From assembly GCA_016927185.1 (NCBI GenBank), contig JAFGND010000040.1, forward strand, positions 1 through 6,066: 6,066 nucleotides of DNA, written 5' to 3'. The notes under the pieces were generated by a model. That model had not been told where the DNA came from. It made no database searches and saw nothing but the letters and a program-made list of their open reading frames with translations. Position 1 is the stretch's first letter, and each line of letters begins with the position of its first letter. Positions 5,862-6,066 of the stretch are shown here, piece after piece. The translations under genes were made by a program, and so were the position numbers. Source of the DNA: Candidatus Coatesiibacteriota bacterium. GTDB taxonomy: Bacteria; JAFGND01.

Positions 5862-5886
5862 CCCCTCTCCTGCTAGTAGAGAAGGG
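5862..5886. repeat. imperfect hairpin CCCCTCTC / GAGAAGGG
   Basis: CCCCTCTC (5862-5869) pairs with GAGAAGGG (5879-5886), with one C/A mismatch and a 9-nt loop. No T-run follows at once on the plus strand (TTTTTT comes about 15 nt later) or on the minus strand, so it is not a good terminator. The CCCCTCTCC...GAGAAGGG form resembles dispersed intergenic palindromes seen in many bacteria. Only a genome-wide count could show whether it is one. Confidence 0.45.
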
Positions 5887-5968
5887 ACTTCTATATATAG
5901 TTTTTTCCCTGAAATAATTATATGGAAAACCTTAGATAAGGATTTACTGATAAGAGTCTGATTTTAAT

Positions 5969-6066
5969 ATGAATCAAAGGAATTATATAAAACATAGCTT
6001 CTCACTATTGTTTATTGATGCATACAGGAGATATGAATCTCAGTATATAATTATAAAGAAAAGGTC
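5969..6066 (+). CDS. possible 5' end of an unrecognised gene, cut by the window edge
   Basis: An ATG at 5969 opens a frame of 32 codons that is still open at the edge (MNQRNYIKHSF...). No SD lies at a suitable distance; the nearest purine run (AAGAG near 5952) is about 13 nt away. No family is recognisable. A chance open frame is the likelier explanation. Confidence 0.14.
   Translation, partial: MNQRNYIKHSFSLLFIDAYRRYESQYIIIKKR

Larger units (their letters stand above)
5765..6066. other. intergenic stretch with no convincing gene
   Basis: About 300 nt between the protease promoter and the window edge. Reading frames on both strands are short and lack SD sites, and I see no tRNA-like cloverleaf. 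It holds the imperfect hairpin listed at 5862-5886, two GATAAG hexamers (5935-5940 and 5949-5954) and several AT-rich runs such as TATATATAG near 5892. An upstream gene or its control region probably lies beyond the edge. Confidence 0.6.

Noticed and set aside
5843-5917. 24-codon hydrophobic open frame (MTPYFLAPLL...) in the intergenic region
   Set aside because: No SD before its ATG, and it runs straight through the CCCCTCTC/GAGAAGGG hairpin. Likely chance.
5935-5954. Two GATAAG hexamers as a CRISPR-like or iteron repeat
   Set aside because: Only two six-base copies at 14-bp spacing in AT-rich DNA. No further copies nearby.

Overview
The window is AT-rich and carries five convincing protein genes in two convergent blocks, with about 390 nt at the right end that look non-coding. 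Two of the proteins are secreted and end in a C-terminal module of the 'PNP...YDxxGK...GxYxxxI...' type, which is the type IX secretion (T9SS/Por) sorting domain or its FlgD-like Ig relative. One of these two is a gingipain-type C25 protease. This points to the wider Fibrobacterota-Chlorobiota-Bacteroidota neighbourhood. However, the genes have strong GGAGG Shine-Dalgarno sites and one near-consensus TTGACA/TATACT promoter, both atypical for Bacteroidota proper. I therefore favour a related lineage (for example Cloacimonadota, WOR-3, Delongbacteria or similar candidate phyla). This placement is inference only.

Layout. Plus strand, 95-1453: a small surface protein with two 'PNGGExW' Ig-like repeats and a C-terminal sorting-like domain, followed 27 nt later by a cytosolic YjbQ/UPF0047 enzyme, then a hairpin terminator. 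Minus strand, 2568-1480: an exported ARPP-1-like (DUF6569) protein of unknown function, with its own leader and strong SD. Its start is best placed at 2568, five codons inside the longest open frame. Minus strand, 5674-2692: a C25 protease with its own sorting domain, followed 4 nt later by a Bax inhibitor-1/YccA membrane protein. This pair has a clear sigma70-type promoter at 5729-5702 and a strong terminator at 2690-2663, so it reads as a complete two-gene operon. The SD of the BI-1 gene lies in the last codons of the protease gene.

How the genes may work together. The protease and the repeat protein are probably exported across both membranes and attached to the surface or released by a T9SS-like route encoded elsewhere. 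The BI-1 protein is an inner-membrane channel or leak-type protein that may respond to stress, and its coupling to the protease is the most notable arrangement here. YjbQ is housekeeping-like. Nothing in the window amounts to a defence system, mobile element or CRISPR array, and I see no tRNA or rRNA. I did not find a clearly new multi-gene system. The points of interest are the protease/BI-1 coupling, the exported ARPP-1-like protein with its low-complexity segments, and small repeats and palindromes in the intergenic DNA.
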